Shown: positions 11,471 to 22,500 of the stretch, piece by piece
How the letters are laid out: every line of letters begins with the position of its first letter
Numbering within the stretch: position 1 is the first letter of the stretch
Assembly: GCF_032854445.1 (NCBI RefSeq)
Contig: NC_088300.1
Coordinates: 39,336,458-39,400,457, forward strand
Direction of reading: 5' to 3'
Length of the DNA stretch: 64,000 nucleotides
From: Liolophura sinensis
Lineage: Eukaryota > Mollusca > Polyplacophora > Chitonida > Chitonidae
The notes under the pieces: model-generated
Databases searched by the model: none
The model's input: the letters and a program-made list of their open reading frames with translations, nothing else
Told to the model about the DNA's origin: nothing
Made by a program: the position numbers and the translations under genes

Positions 11471-12912
11471 TACAAGAAGATCTTGAGCATGACCCGTCCC
11501 GCGTCCTGCCTAACGAGGCGAGTATGCAAAACTTTCGACCACCGCTGGAACACAGATAATCATGAGTACTTAAGAAGGCGCTATATTATCGCAGAAAACT
11601 TTTATTGACTCACTAGCACAGTGCGTTGTAAACAGGTCGTTAGGCCATACCACTTGTCATGCACTGCTAACTGTCATTCGCTTGTTTCTTTAAAATATGG
11701 ATATCGGTCGAGAAAAACTGTTAAGAGGGTGAAAATGCTATAGCTCATTAATGAAGAGTCCGGAGAGAATAAATGACAAACGACTGACACATTAACCTAT
11801 ATTACCGTGAAGGGGCCTGCTAATGAGTGTCGCCTGCACGGTCTATTACGTACCCACAAAAATGTAGTATGCTAAACATCATCTCCTTAACTTTCCACTG
11901 GCTCTTGGCTTGATCTTTACAGAGCGGAGAACACGTCTTTACACAGGCAGAAGGAAAGAGGACAATTCGAGTGATGGAGTTTAAATTTTGAACTCCAAGA
12001 ATGAAACACAGATCTTGTGAAATAAAGTCAGTTATAGTTTATCTGACAAATAATATATGAAGATAAAGGTCATGAACGGCATAGAACAACGAGTATGAGA
12101 ACCAAGCGAATTCGGCAATTTTCAGTTTTCAAAAGTTTTTAATTCTTCTTCTTCAACACACACTGTGCTCACTCTGACCTCAATAATATTTCAGCCATGT
12201 TGACATTAGTTTTGCCTGTGCATGATATAATGGTTCAGTAATGTACAGATAATAATTTTGATTCAAAGAAGCATCTTGTCTCACATATGTCATTATCGTA
12301 GTGATTATTATGAATTCTAATAAGCTCGGAAGTTACCTTTAACACTAATTATAATAGCTGAAAAGATTCAAAACCCCAAAAGGGTAATCAACATCCAACC
12401 ATACAATCCATCTGCATGGTCTGTATTGCCACAATACACACGGATACAAAGTCAGCATACGCCCGTGCTGATTGTTTTGGGTAACTACATATATACTGTC
12501 CTCATTTTCAAATTCAACCAGGATAGCGTCTGCAACATATAAGACTGCGTTATTTCGGACAAATACCTTTCTGAAAATTCACAAAAGCAAACCAGTAGTT
12601 CTGATAACATCTTAACCGTCCCTGTAGATAGGAGAGCACTCAGATTAACATCAGCATAGCAGAAAGCACTGAACTTAGTATCAGGATTAATTAATACGAA
12701 GACGCCATAGGATAATACCACAAGCCTACACACAGAAAGAAAAAGAACATAAGCTCTTTTCGGTCACATAAGCCCCGAGGCCCTCTAATTACAGATTTTA
12801 CATGTACTGTAGGATACATGAGACAAAAACAGCGCCCTGCTCGGTGATGATCAAACACGACGCATTATTAAGCGGAAGAGTTCCCATCCATTTTTCCTCT
12901 ATACGCCCACAA
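11471..12912. other. Intergenic, no gene seen
   Basis: AT-rich; no splice-bounded coding segment or repeat family recognised. Confidence 0.4.
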
Positions 12913-12937
12913 CTTTACCTCTCAGTCTCTTGACATC

Positions 12938-13001
<64 letters not shown>

Positions 13002-13026
13002 GATGTCAAGAGACTGAGAGGTAAAG
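12913..13026. repeat. Perfect 114-bp AT-cored palindrome
   Basis: The left arm 12913-12941 (CTTTACCTCTCAGTCTCTTG then ACATCAGAC) is the exact reverse complement of 12998-13026. The 56-bp centre is an uninterrupted alternating TA tract, so the whole segment is self-complementary and could extrude as a cruciform or fold as a long hairpin. Confidence 0.93.
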
Positions 13027-13261
13027 GTAAAGTGTTATTTTGGGATATAGCACATGTAGATTGCCATGAACGCAAGTACAACATTTTGTACATTACAGAA
13101 GTCGTCGTCGAGACAGTGTCTATACACTAGGGAATTGTGACCCTAGATGTAAATATTATTCAGCGCTCGCTTTAAAAAAAATCCTAGCAGTCCAAATAGC
13201 TAAACGAACACAATGAGAAAAACACGAACAGATTTGTTGGAAGTAGTAAATCTGCATGCAT

Positions 13262-13440
13262 TTCCGGTTAGAGGTTCAAGCCATTCATGCATGAATCCCC
13301 ATCGTATCTTTCGGGATTATTAGTGGATCAAACCATTCAGGCTTGAATCCCTATTATATCCGTTGGGATTATTATTATTATTAGGGATTCAAGCCACTGA
13401 GACTTGAATCCCTATTACATATCTGCTGGGATTATTATTC
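13262..13440. repeat. Stem-loop repeat with GGGATTCAAG...CTTGAATCCC arms
   Basis: Two to three tandem units of about 65 bp. Each contains a hairpin (ATTCAAGCCA...TTGAATCCC), a CTATTA(T/C)AT link and a GGGATTATTATT run. MITE-like or satellite-like; family unknown. Confidence 0.6.
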
Positions 13441-13721
13441 TAACTAAAATTGTGTACCGTTTTTTTTTTTTTTTAGAAAACAGGGAAATAGCTAATTTAG
13501 GTGAGGACCTGAAGTGTACACGTTAACTTCTGGACACTTTTGATCTCGTTACTTGGCCACCATGTTGGGTTTTGTGCAAATCGAAAAAAATCTTCTCCAG
13601 AAGAGCCGATGCCATTGGGCTGGACTGAAACTACAGTTGCTCAAAGCCTATAGCCATGTTCACTTTGCTCATAAGAATTTTCTCGGCTGAAAATGCTCAT
13701 AGCTAAGAGCGCTGATTGGGT

Positions 13722-13905
13722 GTGTTTAATTTGTTTATTTATTTGCCGTACGCAAGAATATATCACTTATACGAGGGCAGTCAACATTAGGGCGAGAAGA
13801 AACCGGTCAAAGCTCGGGGATCGAAACCCATGGCCACTGCGCTGGTTGCTTGCAGACCTTTCTACGTACGACCGGAGAAGACGCCAGCATGATCGAACAG
13901 GTTGT
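13722..13905 (-). mobile_element. SINE family A, diverged
   Basis: TTTATTTATTTG, GCCGTACGCAAGAATAT, AACCGGTC and a degraded GACCTTTCTACGTACGACCGG segment match the minus strand of the full SINE. The tRNA head is not recognisable. Confidence 0.7.
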
Positions 13906-14089
13906 TGGGTGTGTTGTAGTATGTACTAACGGCATTGTACGCAATACAAAGGAGACTGAGTTTTCTCGGTTGAAAATGATACAAACTCACTAACTGTGTG
14001 TGTTTATTTAATTTGTTTATTTGGTGTCTGTACTTTTACACGGAAACCGCAATTTCGCCCATGTTTTCAGGTCACGCGACAGAAAACTG

Positions 14090-14425
14090 GTACAGCTGTA
14101 AAGCTGAAAATCGCTGAGTGAGAATGGTCATATACATGTATGTACTGCAATGCTGAAACTCGCTGAGTGAAAATGGTTATATATGTGCTGTAAGGCTGAA
14201 AATCGACGAGTGAAAAGGGTTATATATGTACTGTAGAATTGAAAATCGCAGAGTGAAAATGTTTATATATGAACTGTAGTGCTGAAAATCACAGAATGAA
14301 AATGGTTACATATGTACTGTAAGGTTGAAAATCGCTGAGTGAAAATGGTTATATATGTACTGTAATGCTGAAAATCGACGAGTGAAAATGGTTATATATG
14401 TGCTGTAATGCTGAAAATCGTTCAC
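14090..14425. repeat. 43-bp minisatellite, about seven copies
   Basis: Unit begins TGAAAATCGCTGAGTGAAAA and continues TGGTTATATATGTACTGTAATGC. Copies vary in CGCTG/CGACG/CGCAG. Confidence 0.85.
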
Positions 14426-14639
14426 CCCTGCTTTAAAAAACGCAGGCCTTGCAGTCCATCAAAAGTTATCTAAAGGCCGATTAATTACATTTGGCACATT
14501 TACATCTATATGCTATATGGTGTACAAAACAATGTACTGATTGCTTAGAAGAGTGTATCGTATAGATTCCTGGGTGTGGCCATGTTTTATATGGTTGACG
14601 AAAACCTAAAATCCTGATCTAAGACCATCTAAGCCATCC

Positions 14640-14890
14640 TACGAACAAAAAAAAAAACACTTGCGATGAAATCTAAAACAACAGCAGTGTTGTTTTCATT
14701 CAACACAAAAATTTGTCACTCCAACACCAACATGTGTTAAATATATGTAAAGTACACCTGTTTGTGTTACAAAATAGGAAAAGATAATGTGTTACGATGT
14801 GTTAATTCAACACAAGACACAGTTGTCCAAATATGACACAAGACTTTTGATGGAAAGAATACAAGTGGGAGTTATACAACACAAGTGTGT
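14640..14890. repeat. TGTGTTAATTCAACACA-type repeat cluster
   Basis: AACAACAGCAGTGTTGTT is a hairpin, followed by repeated ATTCAACACAA, ACATGTGTTAA and TGTGTTAATTCAACACAA words on both strands. Resembles a short inverted-repeat element; ends not defined. Confidence 0.4.
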
Positions 14891-15404
14891 TTTGTATGTA
14901 CGAGATTGCCACCAAGGCTCGTAGAGATTCTCTCTCCGTTCGTTCGTAAGCCTCCCTTCGAACCCGAGACGAGATTGCCATCGTGTATCCGAGAACTAAC
15001 GTTGGAGACCGGAAAATCATAAAAATTCCCTATTGGAGAATGGAGTTGAACCAACACATCGACTGTCTGCAGGATGGCCGCTGTTAGTGGTCATGACCTG
15101 AATATTACCGTTGCCGGACAAATAAACCCAGATATTAAACCATTGTAACCCTCGCTGGTCACACACAATTCAGCAAATCTGGTGCACTTTTGTGTGAGTT
15201 TTTGCGACACCTGTGACTTGAGCTCCAGTATCGTTTCAAGTCATTAAGCTTTCAAAAATACATCTAAAAGCCGACAATTGATCTGAATGCTGCTCTACCG
15301 CAAATGTCGAATGTTGTAGCCTGGACATAAATCCTTTTGTTTATGCCACGTATGCAACTTTATGTGCATGCGCACTGATGCGATCACTCAAAACAGTTAT
15401 CTCC
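14891..15404. other. Intergenic, no gene seen
   Basis: No exon or repeat recognised. The minus ORFs at 14802-15057 have no features. Confidence 0.35.
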
Positions 15405-15650
15405 TTTGTTTATCTATTTATTTGGATGGTGTTTTACGCCGCACAAAAGAATATTTCAATTATGTGACAACGGTCAGCATTATGGCTGGAGGAAACCAGA
15501 CAAGACCCTGGGAAAGCAACCGATTATACACAGGCTGCTAACAGACCTTCCTACATGCGACCGTAGAGGAAGACAGCATGAGATGGATTTGAACTCAACG
15601 AGCGCATTGTTGGGGGACTCCTGGATCATTGCGCTGCACTAGCACGCTAA
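15405..15650 (-). mobile_element. SINE family A, near full length
   Basis: Contains TATTTATTTGGATGGTGTTTTACGCCGC, TCAGCATTATGGCTGGAGG, GACCTTCCTACATGCGACCG, the box-B side GATTTGAACTC and the head side TGGATCATTGCGCTGC...AGCACGCTAACG (shown in sections). Confidence 0.8.
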
Positions 15651-16292
15651 CGAATAATTCCCTGTTGAATTGGAGCACATTGCCAAAATCACGGCTATAG
15701 TACTATATAGACCAGTAACACCATCAACGCACATGTGCACGTAGCTAAAGGTGGCAGCAGGACTACTTATGTGTTACAACATCATAGAGCACATAACCAC
15801 ATGCAGCCTTTATACACAAGTAGATTACACAGCTACCGTAAGATAATGATATGGTTGGCGTGTTTCCCGCGGGAATATACAAGAGATATATTCAGCATTT
15901 TGACGGACATACTGTATTCATTGATGAATACGAACCCTATACAGACCCTGGGCCCTGAAATACAAACACGATAGAATAAATCTGAAAAGGCCATCGTTTC
16001 ACCTGACTGCCCACTTAAGCGATTGTATGACGGTGACAGGTAAAAACCTGTTTCGTATAGAAAATCATATATACAAAATGTCATCCAATGACATGCATTT
16101 TTGTTGATGTACATACTGGGTATATACGTTTTACAGTCTCTTTAGAGGTGATATATTCTACTGGAAATGATGTCAAGTTAGGTACGCTTGCTAGGTGGAC
16201 GGAAGGTGTTGGACAGCAGCACCATCAGAGTTAGTCAGGTGAGATGCTATGCAGGTGATGTAATTGCACATTGCGTCAATCTTTGCTTACCA
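15651..16292. other. Intergenic, no gene seen
   Basis: Nothing recognised beyond short chance ORFs on both strands. Confidence 0.35.
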
Positions 16293-16633
16293 TAGGCACA
16301 CGAATAAGGTGTCTGATGTGTAGGCCTATGGACAAATTGTCTGGTGTGTAGGCTTACAGACAAATTGTCTGGTGTGTAGGCCTATAGACAAGGTGTCGGG
16401 TGTGTAGGCCTTTAGACAAGGTGTCTGGTGTGTAGGCCTATAGACAAGGTATCTGGTGTATAGGCCTATGGATAAGGTGTCGGGTGTGTAGGCCTATAGA
16501 CAAGGTGTCTGGTGTGTAGGCCTATGGACAAGGTGTCTGGTGTGTAGGCCTATAGACAAGGTGTCTGGTGTGTAGGCCTATGGACAAGGTGTCTGGTGTG
16601 TAGACCTATGGACAAGGTGTCTGGTGTGTAGGC
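16293..16633. repeat. 28-bp minisatellite, about twelve copies
   Basis: Unit AGACAAGGTGTCTGGTGTGT plus AGGCCTAT, with a few substitutions. The AGGCCT hexamer recurs in every copy. Confidence 0.9.
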
Positions 16634-17305
16634 TTAACATATGCAATAAGAAATCTATGTATGGAGTATAAATTGAATGTTTTGATTTAACCAGCCTTCA
16701 CGTTGTAACGTTGTTTGTAAATCCTATTATATATTCATGTGCATAGACTAGAAATTACTCTGGTGATGTAGACACGTTTAGGACAAAGAAGCGTGACAGC
16801 TTTGTCTTTGGTGGACATCACCAGTGGGTTGTTTCAGGGAGGGTTACCAAGCATCATCATGTCGATCTTTTATTCGGACAAATGACACGGGTTATATATT
16901 TACACCTGGATGTGAACACTGACAAACCCGTGACGTGGTGGTCTACACTGCAGCCTCAGCTTTCAGCAGGTTCTGTTCAGTGAAACGCATGCTGAGTGAC
17001 AACGCAGTTGTAATTAAAACGCAGTTTGTGATACGTAGTTCAAAAAGACATGCTGAGAGTGGATTTTGTCATAAATTATTAGTTTTGTAACATTTTGTTA
17101 ACTTCGTAATATCAGCAGATACACTCTGAAAATCGAGTCGAATCACAACAGAATGTATTTTATTGGCATGCAGCTCATAAAATAGTCTTACTTCCTGATA
17201 AGTGTTATTGTCAGTGAACTAGATACATCAAGAAAAGGCTTACGACAATATCAGTTTGTTTGCAAACCTGTGTAGATATACCCTGATCGATCATATATCG
17301 ATGGC

Positions 17306-17797
17306 GTGGATGTACATTGGAGAGTTGATGCGTATGGGGGAGTTGATGCATATGGGGGAGTTGATGCGTATGGGGAACTGAATGCGTATGGGGGAATTGA
17401 TGTGCAAGGAGAAGTAGATGTGCATGAAAGAGTGCATGCGTATGGGGGAGTTGATGCGTGTGAGAGACTGTGTGCGTATGGGGGAGTGGATGCGTATGGG
17501 AGAGTTGATGCGTATGGAGGAGTGGATGCGTATGGGGGAGTGGATGCGTATGGTGGACTGAATGCGCATGGGAGAATTGATGTGCATGGAGGGGTGGATG
17601 TGCAGGGAAGAGTGGATGCGTATGGGAGAGTTGATGCGTATGGGGGACAGAATGCGTATGTGAGAGATGATGCGTATATGGGAGTGGATGCGTATGGTGG
17701 ACTGAATGCGTATGGGGGAGTTGATGCGTATGGGGGAGTGGATGTGTATGGAAGAGCGGATGCGTATGGAGGAGTGGATGCGTATGAGCGCAGGTGA
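17306..17797. repeat. 18-bp minisatellite, about 27 units
   Basis: Unit GATGCGTATGGGGGAGTT with many variants. Being a multiple of three it leaves one plus frame (DAYGGV repeats) and two minus frames (HTHPLP-like and SIRI-like repeats) open for 160-200 codons. No start context, signal peptide or splice border supports translation. Confidence 0.9.
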
Positions 17798-18073
17798 GTG
17801 CTCGTTTGTCGAAAGAATCATATGAGACTGTCAAGCTGCATAATTGTTCCTAAAACCACCTGTGATCACTGGTGATGGTAATTTATATATCTGCTGCGTA
17901 TTCAAACAGGTTTCAAACTTAGCAGTATTACCGTATTTTAAAAATTAATAGCGGAGTATGTCATGAGAACACCATGGTGATGTAAATACCTCCCTATATT
18001 TACAAATGACATATACCCTGGTTTGATTTAAAATTTTGCAACTTTTCATTTATAACATTTGCAAGTGCATACC

Positions 18074-18616
18074 TTGTTGCAACTCTTATTGAAACCATTG
18101 CTGCATTGCTGTAATGCTTGATGAGATCATTATTTCCATAAATGTTACATTGGAAATAATAATGAAATCATTATTTTAATGAGCATTGCAATGGCAACCC
18201 TTATTGAAATATTACCGATTTTATTTCACTAAAGCACATTTATAGGCCGTCTATTTAAATATCTATTATTGTTAATATCACTATTAAGGTTATATTATAC
18301 TAGAACGCGTAAACAATTTCAAATGTAGCATTTTCAGAAACAAGGTTTACACAACAGTTGACAGCAGTTTAAGTAGTAACTAGTGTCGCCCTTCGTACAG
18401 TTCAAGGTTGAGTTCCTCTAACTGGGGAGACAACGTTGTGTGTTTCATTAGTGATCTGCTAACAGATAAAGGAGACCATTCAGTGAATTTTCATACTAAA
18501 ATATTATTTCAGTAAGGGTTGCCCTTACTTATTTCGTTAAGGGTAACAGTGTAACGCTTTTTGAATACTAGCAATTATTTCAATACGAGTATTTATTCCG
18601 ATAAGAGCTGCAACAA
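18074..18616. mobile_element. Candidate MITE with about 21-bp terminal inverted repeats
   Basis: Left end TTGTTGCAACTCTTATTGAA and the reverse complement of the right end (18596-18616, TTGTTGCAGCTCTTATCGG) match with about three mismatches. CTTATTGAAA/TTTCAATA words are repeated just inside both ends. No target-site duplication or transposase seen. Confidence 0.45.
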
Positions 18617-18865
18617 TGTCAGGATCTTGGCAAGATGGGACAATTACAAGTTTTGGACTAAAAAAGCAACAGCAAGATGTCTTTATCGTCATAAATGACG
18701 GATGTATCCTAAAACAACAGCTAACACACCACTAACTTCTGAACGAACGCCAAATTAGTTACACTGTATATTCATATCGCATCCAGTATTCGTCAGATCG
18801 TCTTCTGTTTCTTTCAGCGCCATCATTCTTCGAGACTTGATAAACTGCGTAGACCAACCATTATT

Positions 18866-19467
18866 ATGTGTGGAAAACTGATTTCCACAGTCTTCTTCCT
18901 ACTGGCCATATTCGTCCTTGTGAATGCTCAGTTAAAATGGAGACTAGAAGACGACGGCCAATCAGTGGCTCCAACACGACGCCGGGACGCGGGGTTAGGC
19001 TATGAGCCTGAGAGTAATGTTTTAGTTCTGTTTGGAGGGAAAGACATCAACAATAAACACCTTGATGACACCTGGATATATTCCATATACAGTGGTAAGA
19101 TGTAATTAATAGAAATAACTAATAGAATATCTGAAGAAACACCTATGGGGGTCACCGCTTTTCAACTTTATGATCTTCAGTGCAGCATTCCCTGGGAGAA
19201 CCACCTGTAGAAGTGTTCATTCTATCCATATATTTATATTCATAACACTAGTAATGACAACTATTGATGTAGGTTTGCTGTTCGCCGAAGAGAAAATAAA
19301 CAGGTCAATGTGGGTAAAAAATTGGAAATTTTAAGCTTGAATCATATTTAATGCAACTCAATGTTACATGTAAAGGCAGTACCGGCACGTTTGGTGTCAA
19401 TGACAGTAATAAGAAATAATATGATTGACATGTTTCAACAGCCGAGTGACAACATTGGTAGGTATAT

Positions 19468-19530
<63 letters not shown>

Positions 19531-22500
19531 TTTGATTAGTGTTTTACGCCGTACTCAAGAATATTCCACTAATACTACGGTCGCCAGCATTATGTTGGAA
19601 GGAAACCGGGCAGATCCAGGGGGAAACGCACGACCGTCCTTGATAGGTATGCATGCATCTATCGTTGACCAAAATTAAAATTTTAGATCAAAAGAAATTG
19701 GCTCTGATTTCCTGAAATATTTTACGTATATTATTTTGTTGCGGTAATGAAATTGGACACGCTTGGATGTATGACCAGAGCTTTATTTACATCCGTGCCA
19801 CCACAGGAGCCTTACAGCAGTATACAGAACCTGATGTCTCGCCACAATATTCTGCATTTGCCAGTCTGTGAAACACCGGGGAGCATTTTTCTACTACACT
19901 AGCGTTTTCAGTCTGGCAATCGCGAGGATAGGTTAATAAACATAAAATTAGCTGCAGCGAACCGGCAAACAGTATCGTTGAAAGACGTTGACCGGCGTAA
20001 TATATAGCAAGGTTCAGTGTTTTTGCAATATAGTTACATCAAGAAGATCGTTGTAAATAACAAAATAGATTGCCCGGCTTTAAGTGTTCGAGGACCTTTG
20101 GTGACAGTAAATGGTCGATGACGCTCCTGTGGCCGTTTGCACAGTCTATAGTTCGTTGACGACATTGAATTATTTGGGGTTCAACAACAATCAAGCAATT
20201 GTAATAGGGGTGGGGTCAACACCAAAGCTTGTTCATGAGTACAGATTGGCGACGGTTAGTTGGTTATTCATTTTGTTTATTTGGTTGGTATTTTAACCAG
20301 GAATATTCCACTTAGCCGTACTCAAGAATATCCCACTTAGACGACGGCGGCCAGCATTATGGTGGGAGGAATCCGGACAGAGCCTGGAGGAAACCCACGA
20401 CCATCCGCAGGTTGCTCAGACCTTACCACTTACGACTGTAGAGGAAGCCAGTATGAGCTGGTGAGAGGCTCCTCGGTCACTACGCTGCGCTATCGGGCTA
20501 ACCGACTGAGCCACGGAGGCCCCTCGGTTAGTTAGTTACCCCTGGACCATTTTGAAAGGCAGCATGCCAGTTTACCTATTTAGCACAGCGATTTAGAATA
20601 CACCTTTGAGCCAAATCTTTTGAAGAGCTGGTTGGTTCTGAAGTGTATGGAAGCCGGTTAAGGCCATCGTCGTCCTATTGTACTATCCTTCCGGCGTCGG
20701 CCGATGGACAGAAACGATGGAACGACATTACATTACGATGACACGATAGTGCGAAGCGATGACACATTACTGCTAAGCGATGGAACGATCCTAACATCGC
20801 TTCTTCCATCAGTGTCATCGCTTTAGATAGTACTATCGTTTCGTCGCTTTGATCCATCGTCCCATCGGCCTTACGAAAAGTGAGGCTACTGGTGCATGAC
20901 GGGATTTTATGTCAGATACATGGCCGAACGGCTGTTCTTGTTTTATATCTTGTTCCAAAGTGTTTATATATACAATACATGTATATATATATAACCTTGA
21001 TTTATGCAAAACTGATAATATTTGTTGTTCCAATTATCAGTTATCTGTAACATTAATATACAGTGTAAACACGTGGAAGTGAACACACGCTGAAGCTCGT
21101 TGTAATGATCTGTAACGACAACGTGGCACAACACCAAATTTGCACCTACAAATACCCGTATTGTCACTAACTACCGCAGTACACCTGAAATTTGAGATTT
21201 TAGATTGCCAGACATCAGTTGTTTTATCCCCGTCTACACACGTTTTTACTGCTACATTGAGCTTCAAGATCACACATAATTCCAAAACTGTCTTTCACTT
21301 ATCTGTATCCGCCAGAAAAGCTGTAGGCAGGAGTACAACGGGGAGTCCCCGAATGTGCGCGATCTGCAAAGCAGCAATTAACATTTTTCTCTACTTTATG
21401 TGGAGGCTTTTCTTCTCTTTAACACGGGTATAGAGAAAACCGTAATCATAAAAATTCTGTTAATGTTTAATGATTGAATTTCCCAGTTATTTTTAAGTTT
21501 CACTTAAGACTGCTTTGCTATCCTGGAGTCGGAAATTATAATATTATGAGATTGGGCTACAATATTTTTTCAAAAGCATACTCCAAGATAAAGTCAAAAT
21601 CAACTTGAGTCATCTATGTTTTACACTCTATAGAATTTTAGACAATATCAAGTCGAGTTTGATTCCACACATACCCTGCACATTTGAGAGTTCCTATTAT
21701 GGTCGCCTTGGGCGTTTGACTGACTTGTTAAATAGGTCGACATTCTAAAAAATCATTAATATGTTGTGTTAAACTCAAATGTGACGACATTACATGTCTT
21801 GAAAGTTTAATACTTCCGTGGAATACAGTTTCATTGCTCGAAATTCAGTCACCATCAATACATCATGTGATTCATGCTTTATAATCAATTTCACTATTTT
21901 AACTTTTTCAATTAAGTACCATACATTAGGTAACAATACAGGTGTCCACTAGAGACCACTATATACTGTTTAGCAAACGTGTGGATCCTTGAGAGGGAGG
22001 GAAGCGATGGAAGGATGGCAGGATGGCAGGATGGAACGAAGTGATGGAGCGATGGAGCGAATTGCAGTATTGTTCCATCGATTTCGGCGATGGAATCATA
22101 GTACGAAGTCTGGAATTGTCTGTGTGCTTTTTTTTATTATTTTACGCGCATCCGTCAAATAATGTTTTTGTTACCCAGTATTGTTTTTCACAGGACGATG
22201 GCGCAACGCTACATCAACTGACCGCCCGCCTGCACGACGAAGTTTTGTGTACGGGTCTGTCGGAAAACGGTTCTTCATCGCCACAGGTGAAGGAAAGCCC
22301 TTGCTTAACGACATCTGGGAATTCAACTTCACGTAGGCATCCTACTTACATTAGGATTGGCTCAACAGCGTGAAGCCCAAACAGCCCGCTACAAACCGGT
22401 TCTAAGCTGTGCACTTGTTTCCTATGACCTGCCTATCTTTTAACAACCAGACCAAATAATTAGAGCACAAAAATACGAAGTGACTGTGAAGAAAACTTAA

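Noticed and set aside
17211-17834. 176- to 207-codon HTH/SIRI-repeat ORFs as genes
   Set aside because: They are antisense readings of an 18-bp minisatellite.
18616-18735. 39-codon ORF starting MSGSWQDGTITSFG upstream of the kelch gene
   Set aside because: Starts at the end of the candidate MITE, has no domain, and is separated from the gene by a strong splice acceptor; too little evidence.
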